DNA of 64,000 bases from CAZMNY01 sp964567745 (GTDB taxonomy: Bacteria > Planctomycetota > Planctomycetia > Pirellulales > Pirellulaceae), in NCBI GenBank assembly GCA_964567745.1, contig CAZMNY010000043.1:1-64000 (forward strand). The letters are read 5' to 3'. The translations under genes were made by a program, and so were the position numbers. The notes below the pieces were generated by a model. The model saw only the letters and a list, made by a program, of their open reading frames with translations, made no database searches and was not told where the DNA came from. Every line of letters starts with the position of its first letter. Within the stretch, counting starts at the first letter, position 1. This document shows positions 36,056 to 45,312 of the stretch, piece after piece.

Positions 36056-36205
36056 CTAGGGTGTTACCGGTGTTACCCCAGGCTACGATGAGGTTGTCCG
36101 TTGGCCAAGCAGGCGCGCGGCATGGGCGTGTTGATTCGTCTGGTCGTGGTTGCGGCGGACCGGGGGTTGGGGCCGAGTGTCTAGAGGACTGCTCGAGCGG
36201 CGCCG

Positions 36206-38275
36206 CTAGTCGTTGTCGAAGCCTCGAAATGCGTCGTCGACATCGTCGGCGAATTCATCGAGGATTTCCGTGAGCGGATTCGAGTCGTCCGACTCGGACG
36301 AACCGAGTTCGGCATAGGCGTCGCTCGACGGCGTGCTCAGCGGATCATCGTCCAGGTCGAGCAGCACGCTTGGCGACTCGTCGACATCGAGTCGGTTTTG
36401 GATCTCGATCGTCTGAGAATCGAGTTGTCGGTCTGACGCTTGGTCATCTGCAACCGTTTGAATCGGCACCGGAGCAATTACACTCTGCGTGAGGTTGCTT
36501 TGGCTTGCCACGCCGGTGGATGCGGTCGAGCCGAATTGGCCAACCTGTTGCAGGCTCGCGCCGCTCACGCCAGTCGGGCTCGTTTGCATCCCAACTCCGC
36601 CGCTCTCACCTTCGCCTCCCGCATTACCGCCTCCCGCATTACCGCCGCCATCGTCTTCGCCTTCGGCGTCCGGTGCGTTGGCTGTCGGCATGGAGCCATA
36701 TTCGTTGAGGAAGTTGATTACAAAGAAGGGGTCGCGGAAATTGAAATTGCCGTCGCGGTTGGGGTCGAGCCAGGGCGGAGGTGAATCACCAGGGGACGGA
36801 GGAGGCAATACTCGGGGGCCTCCCGTTCGCAAATTGAGCACCAGCACCATCGCGTCGGCGACATTGATAAACCCATTGGCGTCAATGTCGAACGCATGAA
36901 TCGGATTCGTCCAAGTGCCGGGTCCGGAATCGATTACTCCGAGTAAATCTTGTCCATCCACATACCCGGTGGCCATCACGGTCAGAGCGACTTGCTGAAG
37001 GCCGTCGACGATCAGATCATTGACCGCGTCAATAACGAACGTCACCGATTGGGCGCCGGCCGGAATTTCAACAATTGGGGGAGCGACCACTTCTGACGCG
37101 TCCGAGTTCAAAATCGACACTCGCAGAAGTTCGGTCGTATCGCTGTTGCTGCGAGTCACCACGGCCGTCGTGGCTCCTTCGCCGTCCGATTCCTTCACCG
37201 TTTCCGCGGCGATCTCAATGGAGAGCGACTCGTGGTCCAGCACTTCGATCGTAACTTGCGAGTCTTCGTATCCGGTTGCCGAGACGGTGATCTCCGCCGA
37301 TTGCGTTCCGTCCAGCAAGGCGTCGTCTTTGACGTCGAGCATCGCGACCACGTCTCGCTCGCCTGCCGGAATTGTCACCGTTTGAGGCGTCTCGATCGCG
37401 CCTTCATCGGACGACGCCAAGCTGACGACCAACTCGCCGCTAATGTCTTCGCCAAACCGTTCGATGGTCAGCTGGATTGCATCGTCGCCGGCGTTCTCGG
37501 TCGTCGAAGTTGTCGACGCGGTCACTCGCAATCGCGTCGCGTCGATGACGTCAACCGTATCCGATGTCGAATCGTATCCCTCGGCCTCGCCGGTCACCGT
37601 CACGGTCGCCGGGTCATCCGATACCGCATCGTCAACACCAGAGAGTTGGAACGTCGCGGAACTTGCGCCGGCTGGAATCGTCACTTGAACGGGCGCTTGA
37701 GCTTGATCGCTCGGGCTGATCGTCAGGTCGACGACAAGATTATTTTCGATATTGGTATTGCCGCGTATGACTGTCACGAAGGCGTCGGACGAGAGTCCTG
37801 TTTCAAGAATGAAACTGCGATCGATGGCAAGAAGAAGCGACTCCCTGTCTTCGATGACAAGGTCCTTGGTGTCATGTTGGAAGCCGGACGCGAATGCCGA
37901 GATCGTGACCGTTCGGTCCCCGGTAAGAAGTTCGTCGTCGACGGCTTCCAGGAATACGCTGACCGAGTCCTGGCCAGCGGGAATGCTCACGCTGCCGGGC
38001 GTTTTCACTACGCTGGAATCTGAACTGAGCAGCGAAATAACCAACGCGTTGTCGGATTGATCGGACGGCCGAGAGACTGTGGCCAACACACCCGTCGCGC
38101 CTGCATCTTCGGGCACGGAGTTTGTGTCCAACGCTAATTCGAGCGGGACCAATGTCGCCAAGACTCGGCGGTCTTCAAGCGACTCGAAGGTCAACCGACG
38201 AGACGTATCTCGTAGCATTCGTTGGCGACGACGGTCGCACCGAACACGCTTGCGGCTTAGCTGTGGTCGCTTCAT
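36206..38275 (-). CDS. Surface protein: LEPR-XLL, Calx-beta repeats, dockerin-like
   Basis: The 689-aa protein begins with a basic N-terminus and RLTFESLEDRRVLA, a LEPR-XLL-type motif of planctomycete surface proteins. Then come about four Calx-beta-like repeats of some 100 residues, each with VTIPAG and a VDD/VKDDALLDG segment. A dockerin-like pair of calcium loops follows (DIDANGFINVADAM, DPNRDGNFNFRDP, about 470-530), then a Ser/Gly-rich linker and an acidic tail. It should be exported and bind calcium and a partner. AGGA seven bases before ATG 38275 sets the start. Confidence 0.75.
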   Translation of the reverse strand: MKRPQLSRKRVRCDRRRQRMLRDTSRRLTFESLEDRRVLATLVPLELALDTNSVPEDAGATGVLATVSRPSDQSDNALVISLLSSDSSVVKTPGSVSIPAGQDSVSVFLEAVDDELLTGDRTVTISAFASGFQHDTKDLVIEDRESLLLAIDRSFILETGLSSDAFVTVIRGNTNIENNLVVDLTISPSDQAQAPVQVTIPAGASSATFQLSGVDDAVSDDPATVTVTGEAEGYDSTSDTVDVIDATRLRVTASTTSTTENAGDDAIQLTIERFGEDISGELVVSLASSDEGAIETPQTVTIPAGERDVVAMLDVKDDALLDGTQSAEITVSATGYEDSQVTIEVLDHESLSIEIAAETVKESDGEGATTAVVTRSNSDTTELLRVSILNSDASEVVAPPIVEIPAGAQSVTFVIDAVNDLIVDGLQQVALTVMATGYVDGQDLLGVIDSGPGTWTNPIHAFDIDANGFINVADAMVLVLNLRTGGPRVLPPPSPGDSPPPWLDPNRDGNFNFRDPFFVINFLNEYGSMPTANAPDAEGEDDGGGNAGGGNAGGEGESGGVGMQTSPTGVSGASLQQVGQFGSTASTGVASQSNLTQSVIAPVPIQTVADDQASDRQLDSQTIEIQNRLDVDESPSVLLDLDDDPLSTPSSDAYAELGSSESDDSNPLTEILDEFADDVDDAFRGFDND

Positions 38276-38562
38276 TCGTTCGTCCTGACGCGGCGGCTTC
38301 CAAGCTTGCGCCCACATGGCGCAGCAACGGATCGTTCAAATTACCTGAATCTGAGCAGACAGCAATGTTTCGGGCCGCTAATTCGCAATCTTCCCCTGGT
38401 CGCCCACTACACGCAAGCTGCTGGTCATTGTTACAACAATTGGCGTTGGGAAAAGGCCAGCTCGGCCACGTCCGAACGCCCAAGCGTTGAAGCGAGACTC
38501 CTGTTCTTGTTTGTAAAACGTTGTCTCGCAAGGATTTCCGGTCAATCGAGGGACGCACCGCC

Positions 38563-39687
38563 GTGTACGCCATTACCGCCCGCACTAGTTCAGACGTCGC
38601 TCACTGGTCAGAAGTTCCCGATCCACTCATAGAGAATGAAAATGATGTCATTTGCCGGACGATTCAATTGGGAATCTGCGGCACCGATCGCGAGGTAGTC
38701 GCCGGCGGAGAGCCTTTCGTTCCTCCCGGCGAAACGGAGCTGGTGCTGGGGCATGAATGTCTGGCGAGAGTGGAAGCGAATGGGGGGGAACAAAACGACC
38801 TTCAGGTTGGCGATCTGGTAACCCCGCTGGTTCGCCGACTCTGCTCCGCCGCTCCGCCAGTCGAGACCTCCAACTCACCCCGCGGCGTCGAGCCAGCTGG
38901 CCGCCCTGACTTGGCCGGGTGGGGGCGGTACGTCGAACGAGGCATCGTCCACTCGCACGGATTTTCTTCACCTTTCTGGACGGACCAGTCCAGACACTTG
39001 GTTCGCGTGCCGGAATCGTTGGTCGACGTCGCCGTGCTCACCGAACCTCAATCGGTCGCTGAGAAGGCGGCCAACGAAGCTGATCTGCTTCAGTCTGCTC
39101 GGCTGGGCTCGAATTGGGGATCGGAATCGCCTCGTGTCCTCGTGCTCGGCATGGGCCCTATTGGTTTCGCTTGCCTCTTGGCGAGCGTCGGTCGGGGCTG
39201 GCCTGTCACTCTGATGGGACGCGATTCTCCCGACTCATTTCGAGCTCAACTGGCGCAGCAATTTGGTGCCGAGTACCAGAGAATCGACCCGACCACGTTC
39301 CAGTTGCCGCTCGACGCAACCGACGTCCCGTTCGATCTGATTCTCGAGTCGACCGGCAGCGAGACCTTGATGGCGATCGCTGCAAGCTTGCTCGCGCCTC
39401 GCGGTGCCGCAGTTTGGCTGGCGGCGAATCGACAGCCCCACCCGTCCGAAACCGCGATGGCTCAGATGATGCGGTTGGGAGTCATTCGCAACCATCTTCA
39501 TCTGGGCAGCGTCAACGCGGCGCGTCGCGACATCGACGACGCCCTACAAAGACTCGAGCAGTTTCAAGGCTCTCATCCATCGCCGCTCAAGTCACTCATC
39601 ACAAAACGCGTCGCCCCCAACGACTCGCTCGGCGACTTCGTCAAGCGAGAACCGCAAGGCATCAAAGTCGTGCTGGACTATCGGTAG
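38563..39687 (+). CDS. Zinc-type alcohol/glucose dehydrogenase-like protein
   Basis: The 374-aa protein has the medium-chain dehydrogenase build: GICGTDREV and GHECLARVE for catalytic zinc binding, then a nucleotide-binding GMGPIGFACLL near residue 200. The Cys of CGTD and the HE pair are present. The structural zinc Cys cluster is missing (Arg-Leu-Cys only), as in glucose dehydrogenases. It should oxidise a sugar or alcohol with NAD(P). I chose GTG 38563 because similarity starts there; TTG 38521 is also open. It is divergent from the surface-protein gene across a 287-bp gap. Confidence 0.75.
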   Translation: MYAITARTSSDVAHWSEVPDPLIENENDVICRTIQLGICGTDREVVAGGEPFVPPGETELVLGHECLARVEANGGEQNDLQVGDLVTPLVRRLCSAAPPVETSNSPRGVEPAGRPDLAGWGRYVERGIVHSHGFSSPFWTDQSRHLVRVPESLVDVAVLTEPQSVAEKAANEADLLQSARLGSNWGSESPRVLVLGMGPIGFACLLASVGRGWPVTLMGRDSPDSFRAQLAQQFGAEYQRIDPTTFQLPLDATDVPFDLILESTGSETLMAIAASLLAPRGAAVWLAANRQPHPSETAMAQMMRLGVIRNHLHLGSVNAARRDIDDALQRLEQFQGSHPSPLKSLITKRVAPNDSLGDFVKREPQGIKVVLDYR

Positions 39688-39721
39688 GAATGACTCGCCG
39701 TTGTCGCCTCGCTCAAAACTT

Positions 39722-39848
39722 CGACTCGTTCGGTGAATCAGATTAGCTGCTAACCGCGGCCCGCGCCACACCGCTGCTCTGCAACAGACTGTTCTTCCGC
39801 GTTACCAAGTGCAAAGTGTAAAAGGAAAGACCCCAACGAGCTTGCTCG
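39722..39848 (+). repeat. Intergenic repeat, copy 1 (order B-A)
   Basis: It contains unit B (CGTTCGGTGAATCAGATTAG to the GTTCTTCCGC region) and then unit A (AAGTGCAAAGTG, AAAAGGAAAGACCCC, ACGAGCTTGCTCG). The same units occur as A-B at 48891-49002 and partly, reversed, at 41415-41463. It starts about 35 bp after a stop codon. The rest of 39688-40016 holds no gene. Confidence 0.6.
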
Positions 39849-40016
39849 CGGCGCGTTAGTTTTCAACCGCCTCTTCAATTTGCTAGAGTGCAGTAGCGAC
39901 GAGCGGTCACCGTCGTTTCACTTCGAACGCGTTTTTTCGACGTACTCAACAATGCGTCCGCCCCGGATGTCGATGCGCAGTTGCAAGCGTGCCAATTCAC
40001 GTATGAGGAGGTCTTC

Positions 40017-41413
40017 ATGGCTGGCTCTGAACCGACATTGTCTTCTGGCGTGAGTCGAATTTTCCGCATTCGCCTTGGCGTCTTCTGTACACCAACAATC
40101 CCTTCTACTTAATAAGCGCCTGGCTTGTCTTTTACGGATTGCGAGTCTCGTTTGCCAACGGCAGCGCCTATCAGGCCGGAGCGTTGATGATCGGACTGGC
40201 CATATATACGCTTCTCTTGACCGTCTCGGCCGTGGCGTTGATTCGCTGGTGCCGAGTTTGGGATGACGCTCGAGGGCTGCTGCTGTTGGTCGTCCTGATG
40301 TTGATCTCCATCTCGATCTGTTTCGACGACGCGCTGGCTAGAAAACTCTTGGGCGCCTGGCCGCTGGTGGGCGGACTAGCTTTCGCTGTTTTGATGAGCG
40401 AGACGCTATTGCTGGGCGCGGGAATTCGACTTCGGTTCTGGTTTCGCTTTCCGTACTACCTACTGCTCAGCCTGTTCTTCCTCTATCCACTTTGCCTGAC
40501 GCCATTGATTGGCGCGACAAACGACCGCGCCTTGCATTACGCGTTGCTCGGTTTCCCGCTCGCGATGAGCGCCGCGTTGTTGACTCTGTTGCCGGCGGTG
40601 CGGCGAGGCGCCGGCTACGTGAGGGAGAGTGGTACGCCATGGCAATGGCCGCTTTTTCCTTGGACTCTGTTTGGCTTGCTGGCCGTTTGCGCCGGTTTCC
40701 GCGCGTATTACCTTTGCGCGTCATTCAGCATGTTCGACATCTTCGGCCTTTACTTCCTCGCGCCGATCCTGTTCGCGGTTGCTGTCCTGGTTCACGAAGC
40801 GGGCGTTGTCAGCAACAACCGAACGGTTCAGCGATGCGGGCTGGCGGTTCCCATGATTCTCGTTGTTTTGAGCCTGACCCAAACCGGACTCGACGGGTCA
40901 ACCTCCAGCTATTTCCTGAGAGCCGTCGCGGGGCGGATCGGAGCGATGCCGCCGTTTGCGATTCTGGTCGCCGCCATGGCGTTCTATGGAGTCGCCGCGT
41001 TGCGCCGACTTCCTTTCTCGCTGTCCGCATTCGGCGTTTCCGTGGCAACGCTCACGGTGGTCGGGCCGCTCACGGCGCACCTGACATCGCTTCAGCCACC
41101 GTGGGGACTACCGCTCATACTGGTCTCGTTGCTGGCGGCTGCGGTCAGCGCCAAGCGGCGAGACTTGCGATTGGCCACGCTCGCCGCGGCGTGCGGCGTC
41201 GTCGGTTTGACGATCGAACTGCGCTCGGTCGGTATGAGCGCCTATTTGCAGCTTCGATCATTGGTGGTCGGCCTGGAATACCTTGTCGTTGGCGGCGGCG
41301 CATTTCTCGTCGCCGTCCTGATCAGCCTCAGCAAAGCCGGCGTCTTCAGGCGACTCGCTTCGGCTTGGCGGAAACGGCGGAGTAACGTTAGCGGCGGAGC
41401 GCGACCTGGTTAG
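40017..41413 (+). CDS. Multi-pass membrane protein, apparently frameshifted near its start
   Basis: ATG 40017 has an excellent site (GAGGAG, six bases away) and reads 31 codons to a stop at 40112. A second frame, one base back, carries LYTNNPFYLISAW from about 40086 and runs on as one long membrane protein to 41413, but it has no good start before TTG 40139. Together they look like one gene split by a one-base shift near 40085. The long part has about 11-12 hydrophobic segments and no recognised motif. Sequencing error, real mutation or programmed shift cannot be separated here. If not shifted, the gene is 40139-41413. Confidence 0.6.
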
Positions 41414-41414
41414 C

Positions 41415-41463
41415 GATGAATCAGATTCACCGAACAAGCAAGCTCGTTGGCCTTGTGACTTTT
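41415..41463 (-). repeat. Intergenic repeat, copy 3 (reverse, partial)
   Basis: The minus strand reads CCAACGAGCTTGCT then GTTCGGTGAATCTGATT, the A/B junction of the repeat also found at 39722 and 48891. It fills the gap between two convergent genes. Confidence 0.55.
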
Positions 41464-41485
41464 CACTCTTCGCTCAGCTTGGCCC

Positions 41486-42529
41486 CTAACGGACTTGGAA
41501 GACATCGATCTCGCCGAACTTGCCGGTTTGCATGTTGGAGCCGCCGACGGAGAGTAGCCGATTTTTGCCGATTGCGAGCATGCGGTGAAAGAATCGCGCT
41601 CGTTCCAATTCCTTGGCCATCTTCCAACTCTTTCCATCCTTGGAGAATTGCTGCAAGTTGCCATTGGCGGTGCTGACGTAAAGTCGACCTCCAACGGCGA
41701 AGGCGGACGTCCCGAATCCCTCCATGCCTTCGCCTTGAATCTTTGGGCCTTGCGACCATTTTTGCGTTGCCGGGTCGAACACGTCGACAGCCGTTGTGAC
41801 TTTACCCTTTTTCTGCATTCCACCAATCGCGTAAAGCTTGCCTTGGTGAGCAGCAACCGATAACGCTCGGCGCTGGAACGGCGGAGCGGGCAGGGCGGTC
41901 CACTTGGGAGTCTTCGATGAGAGGTCTAACGCAAGGGCTGTCTTGCTCCATGTTGTCTTGCCGTCGCCCTGCATGTTCCAGCCGCCAACGACATAGATTT
42001 TGTCGCCCAGGAGCGCCGCGTCGAATGACGATCGCGGTTCGGGCATCGGCGAAATGTCCTCAAACCGATTCGTTGTCGCATCGTAGCGCGCGACGTTGGC
42101 TTGCGACCAAAGGTCGTGGTCGTCGCCCTCTTTGTTCTTCGCTGTGAACCCACCAATTCGATAGAGTCTACCACGGTGGGCGATGAGCGCGAGTCCTTGC
42201 AGGCCGGGCCCTTCGGCGAGCGCCTCCCAGGCTTTCGGGTTCTTCAAATCAAGGCGTCGAAGCTGCTTGGCTTGAGCGTCCTTGCTGTAGGAATGGGCAC
42301 CGCCCGTGTGGCCTCCATAGACGTATAGTTTCCCGTCCGCGATGGCGGCGCCAAAACTAGTTACGTTCTCCGGCAACTCCGGCAGCGTCTCGTTACCTTT
42401 CGGCTTCTCCTTGACTGGCTGCTCGTTCGCCTTGGACTTCTTTTCGCCAGCCATGGCTGTTTCGCTCGCAGTCGTTGAGAAAAGGATCAATAGAGTCAGC
42501 AAGGCGCCGGAGGCAATCCGAAAGATCAT
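41486..42529 (-). CDS. Secreted kelch-repeat beta-propeller protein
   Basis: The 347-aa protein has a signal peptide (about 1-27), a short Lys/Glu-rich linker and five to six kelch-type blades, marked by LYVYGGHTGG, LYRIGGF, IYVVGGW, LYAIGGM, LYVSTANG and LLSVGGS. The propeller probably binds a protein or sugar outside the membrane. The start is the ATG at 42529 (AGGGA nine bases before); the frame continues to 42598. It is a likely single-gene unit. Confidence 0.8.
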   Translation of the reverse strand: MIFRIASGALLTLLILFSTTASETAMAGEKKSKANEQPVKEKPKGNETLPELPENVTSFGAAIADGKLYVYGGHTGGAHSYSKDAQAKQLRRLDLKNPKAWEALAEGPGLQGLALIAHRGRLYRIGGFTAKNKEGDDHDLWSQANVARYDATTNRFEDISPMPEPRSSFDAALLGDKIYVVGGWNMQGDGKTTWSKTALALDLSSKTPKWTALPAPPFQRRALSVAAHQGKLYAIGGMQKKGKVTTAVDVFDPATQKWSQGPKIQGEGMEGFGTSAFAVGGRLYVSTANGNLQQFSKDGKSWKMAKELERARFFHRMLAIGKNRLLSVGGSNMQTGKFGEIDVFQVR

Positions 42530-42625
42530 TGCATCAATCCCTGGCAAAAATAGTTGAAGCGAGTTGTGTTGTTGAGAACAGAAAGTGAAGAACGGCAATC
42601 GAGCTTCGCCGTGGTCGCTGGAGAG

Positions 42626-43039
42626 TTATGCATCTCCGTTTTCATTGCTCGAATTATTCTGAGGCCAAACGGTAACCACCAGGGGCGCTGCCAACAAGAT
42701 CGCGCCCAACAAACGGGGCGGCACGCGCGACGGGTCGCCGCCTGAAAACCAAACGAGCAAAATCAGGCACCAGAGGGCGAGCAGTGCAAGCAACGCGACA
42801 GCGCGACTGGGAAGCGTTGGCCGCGTTGTATTGGCGCGAGTCGAACTCGACTCGCCCAGTGGACTCGGCGCGGAGTCGTTTGACCCGCTCGACTCGCTTC
42901 GACTCGTTTGCTGAGCCGGCGAGTTTGATGGTTCCGAGGCGTTGCTTGAGCTGGCGAGCGAACCCTTGCATATCGTGCATTTAGCCGCCTTGGACTCGGA
43001 ATCCGACAAGACCATGTTGCAGTGTGGGCATCTCGCCAT
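42626..43039 (-). CDS. Zinc-ribbon membrane protein
   Basis: The 137-aa protein begins with a zinc ribbon (CPHC...CTIC, residues 4-24). A Ser-rich linker of about 50 residues follows, then two hydrophobic segments (about 80-98 and 108-124). It is a small tail-anchored or two-pass protein of unknown role, of a type frequent in planctomycetes. Confidence 0.55.
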   Translation of the reverse strand: MARCPHCNMVLSDSESKAAKCTICKGSLASSSNASEPSNSPAQQTSRSESSGSNDSAPSPLGESSSTRANTTRPTLPSRAVALLALLALWCLILLVWFSGGDPSRVPPRLLGAILLAAPLVVTVWPQNNSSNENGDA

Positions 43040-43165
43040 CGCCGCGTCTCCGCTTCAAGCAGCCATCGTGGTGTCCATCCATTGTACGGCTCCGAGCTGA
43101 GCTTGGCGCCGAGGCCTCACATCATACCATGTTACGCGTGAAGTTCCCCACTAACCGGGATGCTT

Positions 43166-43741
43166 CTACGAGTGCATACGCGGTGCCGCTTCGCCCTCGC
43201 CGATGATTTCAGCTTCGGCATCGGCCAACTCATCGAGGCGCTGCTCGACGACCGATTTGTCGGCGAATGTCGTCGCCAATCGAGCGTAAGTGGAATGGTG
43301 ACGGGCTTCAGAAGCAAAGAGCGAGCCGTAGAAATTCCGCAATTCGGCATCCGGAGCGTGCTGCCTTAATAAATCGAATCGCTCGCACGATCGAGCTTCG
43401 ATCAAGCAGGCGACAAGCAGTCGATCGACCGCCCGTTCGGGTTCGCCTTTTCTCACGAGCTCGTTGAGCCGCTTGCCGTAGCCGCCCGGCTTGAGACGGC
43501 GGAAACGTACGTCTCGCCCTTTGAGTAGCTCGATCACCATGTGAAAGTGCTCGAGTTCTTCATTTACGATTTCCGTCATCTCGCGGCAAAGTTCTTCGTG
43601 AACGATGTAGGCGAACATCAAGTTCATCGCGTACCCGGCCGCCTTTTTTTCACAATGGGCGTGGTCGATGAGGATTTCATTGAGATTGTCGAGCGTCTGT
43701 TTGAGCCAACGTTCGGACGAATCGGATTTGAGGCACAGCAT
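43166..43741 (-). CDS. miaE: tRNA-(ms2io6A)-hydroxylase MiaE
   Basis: The 191-aa protein has the diiron carboxylate pattern of MiaE: ILIDHAHCEKKAAG near residue 25, EELEHFHMVIELL near 60, EARSCERFDLL near 115 and FASEARHHSTYARL near 142. MiaE hydroxylates the ms2i6A base at position 37 of tRNAs. Length matches the family. It lies 72 bp after the mtnC gene in the same direction and may share its transcript. The substrate needs miaA and miaB genes, which are not in the window. Confidence 0.85.
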   Translation of the reverse strand: MLCLKSDSSERWLKQTLDNLNEILIDHAHCEKKAAGYAMNLMFAYIVHEELCREMTEIVNEELEHFHMVIELLKGRDVRFRRLKPGGYGKRLNELVRKGEPERAVDRLLVACLIEARSCERFDLLRQHAPDAELRNFYGSLFASEARHHSTYARLATTFADKSVVEQRLDELADAEAEIIGEGEAAPRMHS

Positions 43742-43813
43742 GTGTCGTGTTCTCTTGCAGCCGAGAGTCCGGCAATGTAACGCGGATCGTAGAATCTAGA
43801 ATGTCGCGGCACG

Positions 43814-44545
43814 TCAATCGCTTCGTTCGAGAGCGAGCGAGCCAAAATCGTCGAGGGTTGGGTAGTCGTGCGGCGGGGGTTTTGGGTTTCCGGGACGGAT
43901 GCAGAGTGCGACGGGCATACCGGCCTGGTGCGCAGCATCGAGTTCTTCGGTGTTGTCGCTGAGAAAGAGAATCTCGTCCGTTGCCAGCCCGTATTCAGAG
44001 GCGATCGTCTGATAGCTTGACGCCTCTTTCTTGGGCCCCGTTTTCGTATCGTAATGACCTGAAAACTGAGCGAGCATATCGCCTTGTTCGGTATGACCGA
44101 AAAATAACTTTTGAGCTTGAACGCTTCCCGACGAATAGATTCGAACATCGAGACCCGCGCGGCGCCACGAGTCGATCGCGTCTGGAACATCAGGAAACAC
44201 ATGAGCTCTCAGTTCGCCGCTGTCAAAACCCGACTCCCAAATTAGGCCTTGCAGTTGCTTGAGTCCCGTTGCCTTCTCATCGGCCGACATCAATCGCCGG
44301 ACTTCAATGGCGACTTGCTCAACGCGGCTCGTCCCAGCTTCTTCGCACCATCGGTCGAGCGATTCATGACCGGCGTCGCTGGCGATTTGCTCGCAGGCTT
44401 TCACGACCTCTTCGTCGTCGCCGTGCGCAGTGAGAAAGGCATCCAATTCGCGAAGCACGAATGGAAACATTTGGTCGTAAACAAAGCTGATCGAGGATGT
44501 CGTACCCTCGATATCGAGCAGCACGCCGCGCACGTTGAATTGCAT
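43814..44545 (-). CDS. mtnC: Acireductone synthase (enolase-phosphatase E1)
   Basis: The 243-aa protein is a HAD-family hydrolase of the MtnC kind. LLDIEGTTSSISFVYD at the N-terminus carries the nucleophile Asp and the family-specific EGTT signature, IYSSGSVQAQKLFF is motif 2, and FLSDNTEELDAA is motif 4. It enolises and dephosphorylates diketomethylthiopentyl phosphate to acireductone in methionine salvage. Its start overlaps the mtnD stop by one base (position 44545), so the two are coupled. Confidence 0.9.
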   Translation of the reverse strand: MQFNVRGVLLDIEGTTSSISFVYDQMFPFVLRELDAFLTAHGDDEEVVKACEQIASDAGHESLDRWCEEAGTSRVEQVAIEVRRLMSADEKATGLKQLQGLIWESGFDSGELRAHVFPDVPDAIDSWRRAGLDVRIYSSGSVQAQKLFFGHTEQGDMLAQFSGHYDTKTGPKKEASSYQTIASEYGLATDEILFLSDNTEELDAAHQAGMPVALCIRPGNPKPPPHDYPTLDDFGSLALERSD

Positions 44546-45132
44546 CAGACTCTCACGACCGGATCGCTGTTGTCATCTTCCTTCGGCGGGATGAAATTCG
44601 GGCCGAGGCAGACCGGGATGTAGTTCTCGTTGATTGGGTTGTGAACGTAGTGCGGCGTCCAACCCGCCGGATCCTGGAATAGTCGAATGCAGCGAATCGT
44701 CTTGTCGTCGCAGAGGTCGAACCAGTGTTTTGTATCCTTGGGGACGTTGACCATGTCGCCCTGTTCAACCAAGATCCCAAACACCGGGCCTTCGTCCGGG
44801 TGGATATGAAACACGCCGCTGCCTTTGACCGTAAAACGAACTTCATCTTCGCTATGCGTGTGCTCTTTGGAAAACTTGGCCAGCATCGCGTCGATGTTAG
44901 GAGTTTCGGGAGTGACCGCGATGACGTCGGCCGTCACGAACCCGCCACGATCTTTGAGGTTGTCGATTTCGTCCTTATAGGCACCCAGAATCTCGTCGCT
45001 CGATGCGTCAGGACTAACTCGGTCTTCCACGGCCCATTTTTCGTACCAGATTCCCTTTTCGGAAAGGAAGGCCTCGACCTCGTTGATATCTGTGATCTGT
45101 CGTTTTTCGTCCTGGATCGTGATCATCACCAT
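44545..45132 (-). CDS. mtnD: Acireductone dioxygenase
   Basis: The 195-aa protein is a cupin with the ARD metal motif HTHSEDEVRF near residue 97 and a later HWFDL His near 142. It cleaves acireductone with oxygen to give the 2-keto precursor of methionine (iron form). AGGA seven bases before ATG 45132 sets the start. It lies between mtnB (181 bp upstream) and mtnC (overlapping). The iron or nickel form cannot be told from sequence. Confidence 0.9.
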   Translation of the reverse strand: MVMITIQDEKRQITDINEVEAFLSEKGIWYEKWAVEDRVSPDASSDEILGAYKDEIDNLKDRGGFVTADVIAVTPETPNIDAMLAKFSKEHTHSEDEVRFTVKGSGVFHIHPDEGPVFGILVEQGDMVNVPKDTKHWFDLCDDKTIRCIRLFQDPAGWTPHYVHNPINENYIPVCLGPNFIPPKEDDNSDPVVRV

Positions 45133-45312
45133 GGGATTGTCCTAACTTGATTGAGGAGAATGCTTGCCTGCAACGTGACGGCGAATCGCCCATGGATCGA
45201 ATCGGGCGTGGGCCGTCGTGCGGGATCCGCGTGTTTTTGTCCGGTGTGTCGAGGGAAGTTGATTGACGAGCGGGTCCGCAAAGCGTCGAGTTGACCGCGC
45301 GCCAAGGAACCG

